A DNA stretch of 64,000 bases from positions 1 to 64,000 of the forward strand of contig NZ_JAUTXR010000173.1 in assembly GCF_030658505.1 (NCBI RefSeq), given 5' to 3'. Positions 27,778 through 38,072 of the stretch are shown piece by piece (within the stretch, counting starts at the first letter, position 1; each line of letters begins with the position of its first letter). The translations under genes and the position numbers were made by a program. Origin of the DNA: Stenotrophomonas raiganjensis (SeqCode). Lineage in GTDB: Bacteria; Pseudomonadota; Gammaproteobacteria; Xanthomonadales; Xanthomonadaceae. The notes below the pieces were generated by a model, which searched no databases, was not told where the DNA came from, and saw only the letters and a program-made list of their open reading frames with translations.

Positions 27778-27890
27778 GTGCGGACCAAGGTCCGCACCCA
27801 CCGATGGGGGGCCTTCGGTAGTGCCGGCTGCTGGCCGGCAGCACCACATGCCCATCATCCAAGGCAATGCCGGCCAGCGGCCGGCACTAC
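27778..27890. repeat. REP hairpins between fimV and asd
   Basis: A GTGCGGACC-AA-GGTCCGCAC palindrome at 27779-27798 is followed by a GTAG...CTAC pair at 27818-27890 with GTGCCGGC stems facing each other. The gap holds no gene. Confidence 0.65.
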
Positions 27891-27911
27891 CCGGTGAGGC
27901 GACCGCGCCGA

Positions 27912-28940
27912 TCAGCGCTGCTCGGCGGCGACCAGCTCGGCCAGCTGCACGGCATTCAACGCCGCGCCCTTGCGGACGTTATCCGACACGATCCACAGGT
28001 TCAGGCCGCGCGGGTGCGACAGGTCCTCACGGATGCGGCCGACATACACCGCATCAGTGCCCGAGGCATGGGTGACCGGAGTCGGATAACCACCGGCTTC
28101 ATGGCGGTCCACCACCTCAATGCCCGGCGACTGCTCCAGCAGCGCGCGCGCTTCGGCCACGGTGACCTTGTCGCGGGTCTCGATCGCCACCGACTCGGAG
28201 TGGCCGTAGAACACCGGCACGCGCACGGCGGTCGGGTTCACCAGGATGCTGTCGTCGCCGAGGATCTTGCGGGTCTCCCAGATCAGCTTCATCTCTTCCT
28301 TGGTGAAACCGTTGTCCTGGAAGTCATCGATGTGCGGGATCAGGTTGAACGCAATCTGCACCGGGAAACGCTGCGGATCGATTTCCTGGAAGCTGAGCAG
28401 CTGGCCGGTCTGCTTGCCGAGTTCTTCAGTGGCCGAACGGCCGCCACCAGACACCGACTGGTAGGTGGAGACGTTGATACGCTCGATGCCGTACTTGCGG
28501 TGCAACGGCGCCAGTGCGACCAGCATCTGCATGGTCGAGCAGTTGGGGTTGGCGATGATGCCGCGCGGGCGGTTGGCCACCTGTTCCGGGTTGACCTCGG
28601 ACACCACCAGCGGCACGTCGTCGTCGTAACGGAAGGCGGAGGAATTGTCGATCACCACCGCACCGGCGGCGGCGAACTTCGGTGCATATTCCTTGGACAC
28701 GCTGCCACCGGCCGAGAACAGGGCAATCTCGACGCCCGTCGGATCGAAGGTGGCCAGGTCCTGCACCGTGACCTTCTGGCCGTTGAACTCGATCTCGCCG
28801 CCGGCCGAACGCTCCGAAGCGAGAACGCTCAGGGTGCCGACCGGAAAGTCACGCTCGGCCAGGATCGACAACATGGTCTCGCCGACCGCACCGGTGGCAC
28901 CGACGACGGCGACGTGGAAACTGCGCTGTGCATTGCTCAT
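27912..28940 (-). CDS. asd: Aspartate-semialdehyde dehydrogenase
   Basis: 342 residues. It reduces aspartyl phosphate to the semialdehyde, the branch point to lysine/DAP, threonine and methionine. The NADP motif VGATGAVGE lies at the N-terminus, the catalytic C134 in NPNCST, and the substrate-binding residues near VSGGGRS. The ATG at 28940 gives the standard start; an earlier in-frame start at 28955 adds five residues. It has its own REP-containing gap before fimV. Confidence 0.95.
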   Translation of the reverse strand: MSNAQRSFHVAVVGATGAVGETMLSILAERDFPVGTLSVLASERSAGGEIEFNGQKVTVQDLATFDPTGVEIALFSAGGSVSKEYAPKFAAAGAVVIDNSSAFRYDDDVPLVVSEVNPEQVANRPRGIIANPNCSTMQMLVALAPLHRKYGIERINVSTYQSVSGGGRSATEELGKQTGQLLSFQEIDPQRFPVQIAFNLIPHIDDFQDNGFTKEEMKLIWETRKILGDDSILVNPTAVRVPVFYGHSESVAIETRDKVTVAEARALLEQSPGIEVVDRHEAGGYPTPVTHASGTDAVYVGRIREDLSHPRGLNLWIVSDNVRKGAALNAVQLAELVAAEQR

Positions 28941-28997
28941 GGGGGAAACTCTCACGAAAACGGGGAATGGGGAAAAACACGCACGACAGCTGGGTTC

Positions 28998-29033
28998 GGG
29001 GAACCTCCTCAGGCGGGGCGCGCGGAGGTTCCC
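28998..29033 (-). terminator. Hairpin directly after the 2-hydroxyacid dehydrogenase stop
   Basis: GGGAACCTCC pairs with GGAGGTTCCC across a GC-rich loop and touches the TAG stop at 29035-29033. No U-run follows, so termination efficiency is uncertain. Confidence 0.4.
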
Positions 29034-30070
29034 TATCGTTTCCCGGTTTTTTTGCCCAGAGTCACGCGCGCGGCCATCGCCGCGTCAGCGTTGATCGCGC
29101 TCGGCATGCGCGAAGGGCCGCCGTCCAGGCCGAGCCCGGCGACCAGATTATCGACGGCCAGCTGTACCATCGCCGTGCGCGTAGCCAGCGAGGCACTGCC
29201 GATGTGCGGAGTGAGCACGACGTTGCGCAGCGCCAGCAGTTCGGGGCGTACCGTCGGCTCGCCCTCGTACACATCCAGGCCGGCAGCGGCCAGGCGGCCG
29301 TTGGCCAGCGCGTCAGCCAGCGCCAGCTCGTCGACGATGCCGCCGCGGGCGATGTTCACCAGCGTCGCCGACGGCTTCATCTTCGCCAGCGCGGCGGCAT
29401 CAATCAGATGGTGTGAGGCCGGGGTATACGGCAGCACCAGCAGCAGGTGGTCGGACTGCGCCAGCAGCGTATCCAGGTCCACATAGGTGGCGCCCACTTC
29501 CGCTTCGGTCGCGGCCGGCAGCTGCGATCGGTTGTGGTACAGCACCTTCATGCCGAAACCATGCGCGCCGCGGCGGGCGATACCCTGGCCGATGCGGCCC
29601 ATGCCAAGGATGCCCAGCGTGCTGCCGTGGATGTCGGCGCCGAGCATGGTCTGGAACGACCACTGCTGCCACTGCCCCTCACGCAGCCAGCGCTCGGACT
29701 CGGTGATCCGGCGCGCGGTCGCCATCAACAGGGCGAAACCGAGATCGGCGGTGGTTTCGGTCAGGACGTCCGGCGTGTTGCTGGCGAGGATACCGGCTGC
29801 GCTGAGCGCATCGACATCCAGGTTGTTGTAGCCGACGCCGACATTGGCGATCACCTGCAGCTGCGCGGCGTCGGCCACCTGGGCCGCACCGATGCGCTCG
29901 TTGAGGGTGATGATCGCGCCGTCGACGCCGGCCAGCTGTTCGGCGATCTGGTCGGGCGACCAGGCGGTGACCGCATCGGTGCTGCGCAGCTGCACGCGAT
30001 CGCGCAGCGGCGCGATGGCCGCGTCGATCAGCGGCTGGCTCACCCACACGGTCGGCCGCGTGTCAGCCAT
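29033..30070 (-). CDS. D-2-hydroxyacid dehydrogenase (glyoxylate/hydroxypyruvate reductase type)
   Basis: 345 residues. It is NAD(P)-dependent, with [12 protein letters not shown] at the nucleotide fold, the catalytic Arg in [10 protein letters not shown], and the Glu/His pair ending in [11 protein letters not shown]. It probably reduces glyoxylate or hydroxypyruvate, but the exact substrate cannot be told. The ATG at 30070 overlaps the end of aroC by 8 bases, indicating coupled translation. Confidence 0.9.
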   Translation of the reverse strand: MADTRPTVWVSQPLIDAAIAPLRDRVQLRSTDAVTAWSPDQIAEQLAGVDGAIITLNERIGAAQVADAAQLQVIANVGVGYNNLDVDALSAAGILASNTPDVLTETTADLGFALLMATARRITESERWLREGQWQQWSFQTMLGADIHGSTLGILGMGRIGQGIARRGAHGFGMKVLYHNRSQLPAATEAEVGATYVDLDTLLAQSDHLLLVLPYTPASHHLIDAAALAKMKPSATLVNIARGGIVDELALADALANGRLAAAGLDVYEGEPTVRPELLALRNVVLTPHIGSASLATRTAMVQLAVDNLVAGLGLDGGPSRMPSAINADAAMAARVTLGKKTGKR

Positions 30071-31166
30071 CGATCTGCCCGGGAATGCGCGGGGTGATCG
30101 TGCCGACATCGCCGCACTGCGCGCGATGGCGCAGCGCCTGGTCCATCAGCACCATCGCCACCATCGCCTCGGCGATCGGGGTGGCGCGGATGCCGACGCA
30201 GGGATCGTGGCGACCGGTGGTGACCACCTCGACCACGTTGCCGGCGGTGTCCAGCGACGGGCCCGGCAGGCGCAGGCTGGAGGTCGGCTTCAGGGCGATC
30301 GAGGCGACCACCGGCTGGCCGGTGGAGATGCCACCGAGGATGCCGCCGGCGTGATTGCTGGCGAAGCCCTGCGGGGTCAGCAGGTCACGGTGTTCGGTGC
30401 CCTTCTGCGCGGCGCTGGCGAAACCGTCGCCGATCTCAACGCCCTTCACCGCGTTGATGCTCATCAGCGCGGCGGCCAGTTCGCCATCGAGCTTGCCGTA
30501 GATCGGCTCGCCCCAGCCCGGCGGCACGTTGTCGGCGACCACGTCCACGCGCGCGCCGACCGAATCACCGGACTTGCGCAGCGCATCCATGTACGCCTCC
30601 AGCTCGGGTACCTGCGCGGCGTGCGGCCAGAAGAACGGGTTGTCTTCCACCACCGACCAGTCGAAACCGGCCGGAGTGATGTCGCCCAGCTGCGACAGGT
30701 AGCCGCGCACGGTAACGCCGAAGCGCTCGGCCAGCCACTTCTTGGCGACCACGCCGGCGGCCACGCGCATGGTGGTCTCGCGTGCCGAAGAACGCCCACC
30801 GCCACGCGGGTCGCGGATGCCGTACTTGTGCCAGTAGCTGTAGTCGGCATGGCCCGGGCGGAACTGCTGGCCGATGTTGGCGTAGTCCTTGCTGCGCTGG
30901 TCGGTGTTGCGGATCAGCAGCGCGATCGGGGTGCCGGTGGTCAGGCCCTCGTACACGCCGGACAGGATCTCGACTTCATCGGCCTCGCGGCGCGCCGAGG
31001 TGTGCCGGCTCTTGCCGGTCGCACGGCGCTGCAGGTCATGGGCGAATTCGGCCGCGTCCAGCGCCAGCCCCGGCGGGCAGCCATCGATCACGCAGCCGAT
31101 GGCCGGCCCGTGCGACTCGCCGAACGTGGTGACGGTGAACAGCTTGCCGAACGAATTGGAGCTCAC
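30063..31166 (-). CDS. aroC: Chorismate synthase
   Basis: 367 residues. It converts EPSP to chorismate with reduced FMN, the last shikimate step. [20 protein letters not shown] and [13 protein letters not shown] signatures are intact. The GTG at 31166 overlaps the prmB stop as GTGA; longer in-frame starts would run inside prmB. Chorismate feeds the nearby trp genes, though these are not co-operonic. Confidence 0.95.
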   Translation of the reverse strand: MSSNSFGKLFTVTTFGESHGPAIGCVIDGCPPGLALDAAEFAHDLQRRATGKSRHTSARREADEVEILSGVYEGLTTGTPIALLIRNTDQRSKDYANIGQQFRPGHADYSYWHKYGIRDPRGGGRSSARETTMRVAAGVVAKKWLAERFGVTVRGYLSQLGDITPAGFDWSVVEDNPFFWPHAAQVPELEAYMDALRKSGDSVGARVDVVADNVPPGWGEPIYGKLDGELAAALMSINAVKGVEIGDGFASAAQKGTEHRDLLTPQGFASNHAGGILGGISTGQPVVASIALKPTSSLRLPGPSLDTAGNVVEVVTTGRHDPCVGIRATPIAEAMVAMVLMDQALRHRAQCGDVGTITPRIPGQIDG

Positions 31167-32092
31167 GGGCGCTGCGCCGCCAGTTCGGTGATGCGTGCGC
31201 TGTGCGCGATCAGTTCGCGACACTCGACCGCGAAGATGCCCATCTGGCCGACCTTGAATTCGATCCAGGCGAAGTCGACTTCCGGCAGCAGCTTGATCAG
31301 GTGCTGCTCGGACTCGCCCACTTCGCAGATCAGCAGGCCGTCCTCGCTCAGGTGCAGCGGGGCATCGCGCAGGATCTTCAGCACCAGGTCCAGGCCGTCA
31401 TCGCCGGCACGCAGGCCCATCTCCGGCTCGTAGGAGTATTCCTGCGGCAGGGCATCGGTCTCGTCGTTGGTGACGTACGGCGGGTTGGTGACGATCAGGT
31501 CGTAGTGGCGGCCGGTCAGGCCGTTGAACAGGTCCGACTTGAGCAGGGTGACGTTGTGCGCCTGCAGGCGTTCCTTGTTCTCTTCGGCCAGCGACAGCGC
31601 GTCGTCGCTCAGGTCGACGCCGTCCACTTCCCAGTTCGGGTAGTAGTGGCCCATGGCGATGGCGATGCAGCCCGAACCGGTGCACAGGTCCAGCGCACGG
31701 TGCACGTCACGACCGGCCAGCCACGGCTCGAAGCCGCATTCGATCAGTTCGGCGATCGGCGAGCGCGGCACCAGGGCACGCGTGTCGCTCTTGAAGCTCA
31801 ACCCTGCAAACCAGGCTTCCCCGGTCAGGTAGGCGGCCGGGATGCGTTCGTCGATGCGGCGCTGGAACAGCTCCAGCACGCGCAGCTTCTCGGCCTGCAG
31901 CAGGCGCGCCTGGCCGTAGGCCGGGCCGAGGTCATGCGGCAGGTGCAGGCTGTGCAGCACCAGCTGGGTGGCCTCGTCCAGTGCATTGTCGTAGCTGTGC
32001 CCGAAGGTCAGCCCGGCTTCGTTGAAACGGCTGGTGCCGTAGCGGATCAGATCGATGATCGTGTGGAGTTCGGCGGCCGTTTCAGCGGTCAT
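31163..32092 (-). CDS. prmB: 50S ribosomal protein L3 glutamine methyltransferase
   Basis: 309 residues. It methylates a glutamine of ribosomal protein L3 using SAM. The catalytic NPPY motif is at N203-Y206, the SAM loop is [13 protein letters not shown], and an N-terminal helical substrate domain is present. It heads the prmB-aroC-dehydrogenase operon, divergent from the SCO gene. Confidence 0.93.
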   Translation of the reverse strand: MTAETAAELHTIIDLIRYGTSRFNEAGLTFGHSYDNALDEATQLVLHSLHLPHDLGPAYGQARLLQAEKLRVLELFQRRIDERIPAAYLTGEAWFAGLSFKSDTRALVPRSPIAELIECGFEPWLAGRDVHRALDLCTGSGCIAIAMGHYYPNWEVDGVDLSDDALSLAEENKERLQAHNVTLLKSDLFNGLTGRHYDLIVTNPPYVTNDETDALPQEYSYEPEMGLRAGDDGLDLVLKILRDAPLHLSEDGLLICEVGESEQHLIKLLPEVDFAWIEFKVGQMGIFAVECRELIAHSARITELAAQRP

Positions 32093-32214
32093 GGCGGTAC
32101 TGCGGGCAAAGTGGCCCCCGATTATAGGGGCTGGCGCCCGCGGCGGCATCCGTTGCGGCGGAAACGATCGCGCCGCAGCCGGTATGATGGAGCCCATTTC
32201 GCGCGGGAGCCCCC

Positions 32215-32865
32215 ATGTTCAATCGCAACGCCGGCATCATCCTGCTGATCGCCCTGGCGGCGGGACTCGGCCTGCTGGCCGCCCAGCAGGTGTTCGCGCC
32301 GAAGCCGCCGGCCAATGCCCCGGCCACCGAAGCGATCACCCTGTACCCGCAACCGCGCGAACTGCCCGACTTCAACCTGGCCCAGTCCGACGGCACGCGC
32401 CTGATCCCGGGCGAACTGAAGGGCCACTGGACCCTGGTATTCCTGGGCTTCACCTTCTGCCCGGACGTCTGCCCGACCACCCTGGCCGAACTGGCCGGCG
32501 CGCAGAACCAGTGGGAGGCCCTGCCCGACGGCCTGCGCCCGCGCGTGCTGTTCATTTCGGTCGATCCCGACCGCGACAGCGCCACCCGCCTCGGCGAGTA
32601 CGTACACGGCTTCCACAAGGACACCCTGGCCGCCACCGCCGACGTGCCCTCGCTGGAGCGCTTCGCCACCTCGCTGGGCTTCGTGTTCCAGAAGGTGCCG
32701 GGCAAGCACTTCGACGAGAACCCCGAGGATTACACCGTCGAGCATTCGGCCAGCCTGGCGGTGCTCGACCCGCAGGGCCGCCTTGCCGGCCTGGTGCGCC
32801 CCCCGTTCAACGCGCCGGCCATTGCCCGCGACCTGCAGAAGCTGACCGAGAAAACCGCCCCATGA
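32215..32865 (+). CDS. SCO1/SenC-family copper/thioredoxin-fold protein
   Basis: 216 residues. An N-terminal signal anchor (~6-25) is followed by a thioredoxin fold with the copper-binding CPDVC pair (C82, C86) and the third ligand H177. Such proteins help assemble the CuA centre of cytochrome c oxidase or act as periplasmic redox proteins. GGGAG precedes the ATG, and TATGAT at 32183-32188 could be a -10 box. It overlaps psd by 4 bases. Confidence 0.9.
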   Translation: MFNRNAGIILLIALAAGLGLLAAQQVFAPKPPANAPATEAITLYPQPRELPDFNLAQSDGTRLIPGELKGHWTLVFLGFTFCPDVCPTTLAELAGAQNQWEALPDGLRPRVLFISVDPDRDSATRLGEYVHGFHKDTLAATADVPSLERFATSLGFVFQKVPGKHFDENPEDYTVEHSASLAVLDPQGRLAGLVRPPFNAPAIARDLQKLTEKTAP

Positions 32866-33704
32866 GCCTCACCACCGCCCTGACGTACGCCCTGCCCCAC
32901 CGCCTGCTGTCCTCGATGGCGCGTTCGCTGGCGTACTCGGACGATCCGCGCGTGTCGCGCTGGCTGATCGACACGGTCACCCGCAAGTTCAACGTCAACC
33001 TGGACGAAGCGGCCAACCCGGACCCGCGCAGTTACACCACCTTCAACCAGTTCTTCACCCGTGCACTGAAGCCGGGCGCGCGCGTGGCCGACGCCGATCC
33101 ACGCAGCCTGGTGATGCCGGCCGACGGCCGCATCAGCCAGCTGGGGAAGATCGAGGCCGGCCGCATCTTCCAGGCCAAGGGCCAATCGTTCACCGCCGCC
33201 GAGCTGCTGGGCTGCGACGAGGACGCCAAGCCGTACAACGACGGCCTGTACGCCACCGTGTATCTGTCGCCGCGCGACTATCACCGCGTGCACATGCCGT
33301 GGACCGGCACCCTGCGCGAGACCGTGCACGTGCCGGGTCGCCTGTTCAGCGTCGGCCCGGCCGCGGTGAACGGCGTGCCGCGCTTGTTTGCCCGCAACGA
33401 GCGCCTGGTCTGCCACTTCGACACCAGCTTTGGCCCGATGGTCAGCGTGATGGTCGGCGCACTGCTGGTGTCCGGCGTGGAAACCGTGTGGAGCGGCGAG
33501 GAGATTCCGGCCTACGGCGACCGCATCACCCGCAAGGACTACCGTGGCCAGGGCATCAGGCTGGAGCGCTTCGCCGAGATGGCGCGCTTCAACTACGGCT
33601 CCACCGTGATCGTGCTGCTGCCGCCGGGCGTGGCCGAATTCGCGCCGCAGTTGGGTGCCGAAAGCCCGGTGCAGCTGGGCCAGGCGCTGGCGAAGCTGCG
33701 CTGA
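32862..33704 (+). CDS. psd: Phosphatidylserine decarboxylase proenzyme
   Basis: 280 residues. It makes phosphatidylethanolamine at the inner membrane. The ATG overlaps the SCO stop as ATGA. The proenzyme cleaves itself before a serine, which becomes the pyruvoyl group; here S247 lies in YGST where the usual motif is [15 protein letters not shown] and the [10 protein letters not shown] active-site His region are normal. The variant first residue should still allow cleavage at Gly-Ser. Confidence 0.93.
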   Translation: MSLTTALTYALPHRLLSSMARSLAYSDDPRVSRWLIDTVTRKFNVNLDEAANPDPRSYTTFNQFFTRALKPGARVADADPRSLVMPADGRISQLGKIEAGRIFQAKGQSFTAAELLGCDEDAKPYNDGLYATVYLSPRDYHRVHMPWTGTLRETVHVPGRLFSVGPAAVNGVPRLFARNERLVCHFDTSFGPMVSVMVGALLVSGVETVWSGEEIPAYGDRITRKDYRGQGIRLERFAEMARFNYGSTVIVLLPPGVAEFAPQLGAESPVQLGQALAKLR

Positions 33705-33706
33705 CC

Positions 33707-33832
33707 GTAGATCCACGCCATGCGTGGATGGATTCAACGGAATGACGGCCAGCGGCCGGCACTACCGGGTCTGTAGAGCCGAGCCCATGGGCGGGTGCAG
33801 GAAAAAAAACCCGCGCATGGGCTCGGCTCTAC
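33707..33832. repeat. Cluster of three REP hairpins between psd and rraB
   Basis: GTAGATCCACGC-CAT-GCGTGGAT at 33707-33729 is followed by a half-unit ending GGCCGGCACTAC near 33765. A long GTAGAGCCGAGCCCATG... hairpin at 33773-33832 then closes with CTAC. The last arm pair also carries an A8 run in its loop. They separate two convergent genes. Confidence 0.7.
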
Positions 33833-33845
33833 AGCCAGAAACGGG

Positions 33846-34193
33846 TTACTGCAGGGCCGGAGCCGGGCCCACGTCCATGCCATCGTAGTCTTCCACGCCC
33901 TTCTCCGCGGCCAGCGCCGCGAATTCCTGGTTGCGGCGGTCCAGCGAGGCCTCGTCGTGGATCTCCACGCGTTCCACGTGCAGCACGTGGAACGGCGCGT
34001 CACCCTCTTCCGGCTCCTGCTCGAACAGTTCAACGAAGCTGTAGCCCTGCGCCTGCAGGTGCTCGGCCAGTGCCTGCAACGGCTCGGCAGTGGAGTGCAC
34101 GAAGAAGTACCCCCACAGCAACGGGCCGTTGATGTCCCAGTCGGTGTTTTCGCGGAGGTTGGCGAACAGGTTGCGGGTGTCTTCGAGGTCCAT
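33846..34193 (-). CDS. rraB: RraB-family regulator of RNase E
   Basis: 115 residues, acidic, with the RraB fold motifs WxINGPLLWGYFFV and YSFVELFEQEPEE. E. coli RraB binds RNase E and alters its cleavage choice. It has no extension beyond the family core. It lies 24 bases downstream of the lytic transglycosylase on the same strand. Confidence 0.85.
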   Translation of the reverse strand: MDLEDTRNLFANLRENTDWDINGPLLWGYFFVHSTAEPLQALAEHLQAQGYSFVELFEQEPEEGDAPFHVLHVERVEIHDEASLDRRNQEFAALAAEKGVEDYDGMDVGPAPALQ

Positions 34194-34217
34194 GCGGATT
34201 CCAGGGGGTCGGGGGGA

Positions 34218-35822
34218 TTACTTGTCGCAGCCCTGCAGCTTCAGCGTCTGGCCGTGGCGCAGGCTGTAGGCCGGGGCCTTGAGGCCATTGGCGCGGGCCA
34301 GGGTCGGCACATCACACTGGAATTTCGCCGCGATGGCTCCCAGGGTCTCGCCCTTGCCCACCTTGTGGCTGCGCACCGGCTTCGGCCGCGCCGCCGGGCG
34401 CGGGCTCGCCACCGGAGCTACCGGGGGCGGCGGCACGCTGGTGGACGCTGCCGCATCGGCCACCGGCACCACGCCGCCCACGGCCACGCTGCCGGTGTAG
34501 CTGGCGGCGGTCGGGCGAACGATGGCGGCGTTCAGGTCGGCGGTGATCAGGGTCCGCGCCAGGTCGGCACGCGGGCCACTGATGCAGTTGCGCTGGTACA
34601 GGCCGGCGATGCGGGTCGTCGCGTTGATCAGCGTACCGGCCGGAATCCAGCCATCGGCTTCATAGCGCGGGTTGAGGTTGCGCAGCGCACGCATGTAACC
34701 ATCACGGGTGCCGTGGCTGCCCAGGCAGATGGTCAGTTCGTAGATGGTGGTGGACTTGGCCAGGCGCAGCGTGGCCGGCTGCGCGCTGATCTTCGGGAAC
34801 TCCACGCCGTACTGCTGCGGGTGCAGGAAGATCCACGCTGCGGCGATCACCATCGGCACGTAGTCCTTGGTCTCGCCGGGGAACTGGTTGTAGACGCTGT
34901 CGGTCCAGAAGCTCTGCCCACCGCTCTGCTTGAACACGCGCGCAGCACGGCCTTCGCCACCGTTATAGGCGGCCACCGACATTTCCACGTTGTTGTTCAG
35001 TTCGCGCAGGCGCTCGTTGAGGTAGCTGGCGCTGGCCTCGGCGGCACTGCGCGCGTCGAAGCGGGTATCGAAGCCAGTGCCGTCCGGGCCAAGGCCGAAA
35101 CGGCGGCCGGTGGCCGGCATGAACTGCATCAGGCCGGCGGCGCCGGCGCGCGAGGAGGCATGCACACGGCCGTTGGATTCCTTGGCCATGATGCCGAACA
35201 GCAGCGCCTCGGGCAGGCCGCGCTTTTCCCACTCCGGCCACATCACCGCGCGCAGGTTCTGGTAGTTCTCGTAGCTGGTCAGCAGCGCCGGGCGCATGTC
35301 GGTCAGCCAGCGGCGGATGCCGGCCTGCACCGCCGGGTTGTACTCGACCATCGTGTCGAAGGCGTGCCGCTTGTCGTTCAGCAGCGCGGCGGCGCGGGCG
35401 GCCTCCGGCACGTCGGCAGTGAGCGGGCCGATATGGTCGGGGTCGGCTTCCAGGCGGTCGCCCCCTTCGTCGGCCACGTCATCACTGGCAGCGGCATCGG
35501 CGTCGTGCTTGAGCAGGCGCTTGTAGCTGGCCAGCAGGGTCCCCATCTGGCAGCCCTTCTGCTTCACGCAGTCATTGAGGACATCTTCCATGTCCTCCAG
35601 CGCGGCGTCGGCCTCGTTGCTGCCCTTCGGGTCGGCATTGGCGACCAGCAGCAGCGCATCGCTGTAGCGCTTCTCGGCGACGGTCATGCGCTGCTGCAGC
35701 GCATCGACCTTCGCCTTGTCCCGGGCCGAAACCCGCTGCGCATGGGCGTCGGGCGCCAGGGAAACCAGGCCGGCCAGGGCCAGCAGCGGCCAACCACGGG
35801 AAATCAGGACAGGAACGGGCAT
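34218..35822 (-). CDS. Lytic transglycosylase with C-terminal LysM
   Basis: About 534 residues. A signal peptide (to ~30, PDAHAQ) and a helical domain precede the SLT domain, with its catalytic Glu in GIMAKESNGRVH, the GLMQFMPATGRRFG substrate loop and VAAYNGGEG. A C-terminal LysM near 485-532 (GETLGAIAAKF) binds glycan. It cleaves peptidoglycan to anhydro-muropeptides in the periplasm. The start at 35822 sits directly before the signal peptide; an in-frame ATG at 35870 adds 16 residues. Confidence 0.88.
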   Translation of the reverse strand: MPVPVLISRGWPLLALAGLVSLAPDAHAQRVSARDKAKVDALQQRMTVAEKRYSDALLLVANADPKGSNEADAALEDMEDVLNDCVKQKGCQMGTLLASYKRLLKHDADAAASDDVADEGGDRLEADPDHIGPLTADVPEAARAAALLNDKRHAFDTMVEYNPAVQAGIRRWLTDMRPALLTSYENYQNLRAVMWPEWEKRGLPEALLFGIMAKESNGRVHASSRAGAAGLMQFMPATGRRFGLGPDGTGFDTRFDARSAAEASASYLNERLRELNNNVEMSVAAYNGGEGRAARVFKQSGGQSFWTDSVYNQFPGETKDYVPMVIAAAWIFLHPQQYGVEFPKISAQPATLRLAKSTTIYELTICLGSHGTRDGYMRALRNLNPRYEADGWIPAGTLINATTRIAGLYQRNCISGPRADLARTLITADLNAAIVRPTAASYTGSVAVGGVVPVADAAASTSVPPPPVAPVASPRPAARPKPVRSHKVGKGETLGAIAAKFQCDVPTLARANGLKAPAYSLRHGQTLKLQGCDK

Positions 35823-35944
35823 TGATGGCACTGTGTGCGAAACAGGCAGGCAGAGTAGCGGCGCCGCCAAGGTCCGGGCAAGCCGACCTTCGGACCGTCA
35901 CCGCCGGCGGTTAACATTGGGCTATTCACCACAAGGGCTGGACC

Positions 35945-37450
35945 ATGGATCCGATTCTGCTCGGCAAAGGCATCACCGACGATATTGCCGTCACCCTGCT
36001 GCCGAAACTCGGCAACCGCCACGGCCTGGTCGCCGGCGCCACCGGTACCGGCAAGACCGTGACCCTGATGACCCTGGCCGAGGGCTTCTCGCGGCTGGGC
36101 GTGCCGGTGTTCCTGGCCGATGTGAAGGGCGATGTGTCCGGCCTGGCCGTGCCCGGCACGGGTGCCGAGAACCTGCTCAAGCGCGCGGCCGAGATCGGCG
36201 TGGCCGACTATGCGCCGGCCGCCAGCCCGACCATTTTCTGGGACCTGTACGGCAAGCTCGGCCACCCGGTGCGCACCACGGTCAGTGAGATGGGCCCGAC
36301 CCTGCTGTCGCGCATCCTCGAATTGAACGACACCCAGGCCGGGGTGCTCGATATCGTATTCAAGCTGGCCGACGACCGCGGCCTGCTGCTGCTGGACATG
36401 GACGACCTGCGCGCCCTGCTCGGCCTGGTGGCCGAGGAGCGCAAGGACATTTCCACCGAGTACGGCCTGGTCAGCGCGCAGTCGATCGCCGCGATCCAGC
36501 GTTCGGTGCTGCGCCTGGCGCAGGACGGTGGCGAGAACTTCTTCGGCGAACCGGCGCTGGAACTGGCCGACATCATGCGGGTCAACCACGACGGCCGCGG
36601 CATGATCGGCATCCTCGCCGCCGACCAGCTGGTGCTCAAGCCCAAGCTGTATTCCACCTTCCTGCTGTGGCTGCTGTCGGAACTGTTCGAGCAGCTGCCG
36701 GAAGTGGGCGACCTGGACAAGCCGAAGCTGGTCTTCATCTTCGACGAGGCCCACCTGCTGTTCGACGACGCACCGGCCTCGCTGGTGCAGCGCATCGAGC
36801 AGGTGGTGCGCCTGATCCGCTCCAAGGGCGTGGGCGTGTACTTCTGCTCGCAGTTCCCCGACGACGTACCGGGCAACATCCTCGGCCAGCTCGGCAACCG
36901 CGTGCAGCATGCGCTGCGCGCGTTCACGCCGCGCGACCAGAAAGCGGTGAAGACCGCGGCCGAAACCTTCGTGCCGAACCCGAAGCTGGACGTGGCCAAG
37001 GTACTGAGCCAGCTCGGCACCGGTGAGGCACTGGTCTCCACGCTGCAGGACAAGGGCATACCGATGCCGGTGCAGCAGACGATGATCGCGCCGCCGCGCT
37101 GCCGGATGGGGCCGATCACCGAGGCCGAGCGCGCCCAGGTGCGCGCCGGCAGCCCGGTCGGCAGCCGCTACGACACGGCGATCAACCGCGAGTCGGCCGC
37201 CGAGCTGCTGGCCCAGCGCACGCAGAAGACCGTCGAACAGGCGCAGGCGCCGGCCGCGCGTAGCCGCGAGCAGGACGAAGCGCAGGAAGGCGGTTTCGGC
37301 CAGGCCATCAAGGATGCGATCTTCGGCACCAAGCGCCGCCAGGGCATGATCGAGACCATGGCCAAGCAGACCACGCGTACCGTCGGCACCAAGCTGGGCA
37401 ACCAGATCGTGCGCGGCCTGCTGGGTGGCATTTTCGGCGGCAAGCGCTGA
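35945..37450 (+). CDS. HerA/FtsK-like P-loop ATPase, DUF853 (YjgR-like)
   Basis: 501 residues. Walker A is GATGTGKT (K37) and Walker B is FIFDEAH (D267/E268). VSEMGPTLLSRILELN and the C-terminal DUF853 region end in a Gly/Arg-rich tail. The closest named relative is E. coli YjgR, whose function is unsettled; a DNA- or protein-pumping ATPase is likely. Divergent from the lytic transglycosylase. Confidence 0.88.
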   Translation: MDPILLGKGITDDIAVTLLPKLGNRHGLVAGATGTGKTVTLMTLAEGFSRLGVPVFLADVKGDVSGLAVPGTGAENLLKRAAEIGVADYAPAASPTIFWDLYGKLGHPVRTTVSEMGPTLLSRILELNDTQAGVLDIVFKLADDRGLLLLDMDDLRALLGLVAEERKDISTEYGLVSAQSIAAIQRSVLRLAQDGGENFFGEPALELADIMRVNHDGRGMIGILAADQLVLKPKLYSTFLLWLLSELFEQLPEVGDLDKPKLVFIFDEAHLLFDDAPASLVQRIEQVVRLIRSKGVGVYFCSQFPDDVPGNILGQLGNRVQHALRAFTPRDQKAVKTAAETFVPNPKLDVAKVLSQLGTGEALVSTLQDKGIPMPVQQTMIAPPRCRMGPITEAERAQVRAGSPVGSRYDTAINRESAAELLAQRTQKTVEQAQAPAARSREQDEAQEGGFGQAIKDAIFGTKRRQGMIETMAKQTTRTVGTKLGNQIVRGLLGGIFGGKR

Positions 37451-37477
37451 TCTGATCCGCCACTGCTGGGGCCAGAG

Positions 37478-37505
37478 CCCTTTCCGTGGGAAAGGGATCC
37501 GACCC
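37478..37505. repeat. Small hairpin related to the 281-319 palindrome
   Basis: CCCTTTCC-GTG-GGAAAGGG is followed by ATCCGACCCC, the same GGATCCGACCC string that ends the perfect palindrome at 281-319. It lies in the gap before greB. Confidence 0.5.
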
Positions 37506-37539
37506 CATCCTTCCCCCGAAAAAAAAGAAGTCGTATTGC

Positions 37540-38046
37540 ATGTCCCGTTGGCGTCCCCCCGCAGAAAAAAGCACTGCCCTGATCACCGCCTCCGGCCATG
37601 CCCGGTTGAAGGCCGAACTGGATGAACTGTGGCGGTTGCGACGGCCGGAAGTGGTGAAGGCGCTGGCGGCCGCCGCTGCCGAAGGCGACCGCTCCGAAAA
37701 CGCCGAATACACCTACCGGAAGAAGCAGCTGGGCGAGATCGACCGCCGCGTGCGCTACCTGACCAAGCGACTGGAATCACTGCGCGTGGTCGATACCACG
37801 CCGACCGATCCGCAGGCGGTGTTCTTCGGTGCGTGGGTGGAACTGGAAAACGTGGACAGCGGCGACACCAGCCGCTACCGCATTGTCGGGCCGGATGAGA
37901 CCGATGCTGGCCTGGGCTGGATCAGCATCGATTCACCGCTGGCACGTGCGCTGCTGAAGAAGCGGTTGGATGATGAATTTTCGGTTGAACTGCCCGGCGG
38001 CCAGTTCACCTTTGCGGTGATCGGGGTGGAGTACGCGCCTTTGTAG
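37540..38046 (+). CDS. greB: Transcription elongation factor GreB
   Basis: 168 residues. The N-terminal coiled coil carries the acidic tip that stimulates RNA polymerase's own cleavage of backtracked RNA ([23 protein letters not shown]), and the C-terminal FKBP-like domain follows. Start at MSRWRPP; an in-frame ATG at 37486 would add a Pro/Lys tail. Its TAG stop is part of a REP head (38043-38046). Confidence 0.9.
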   Translation: MSRWRPPAEKSTALITASGHARLKAELDELWRLRRPEVVKALAAAAAEGDRSENAEYTYRKKQLGEIDRRVRYLTKRLESLRVVDTTPTDPQAVFFGAWVELENVDSGDTSRYRIVGPDETDAGLGWISIDSPLARALLKKRLDDEFSVELPGGQFTFAVIGVEYAPL

Positions 38047-38072
38047 GGTCGAGCCATGTTCGACGGCTCTAC
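38043..38072. repeat. REP hairpin supplying the stop codons of two convergent genes
   Basis: GTAGGGTCGAGCC-ATGTTC-GACGGCTCTAC. The left GTAG contains the greB TAG; the right CTAC, read on the minus strand, contains the TAG of the DUF3025 gene. Confidence 0.8.
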
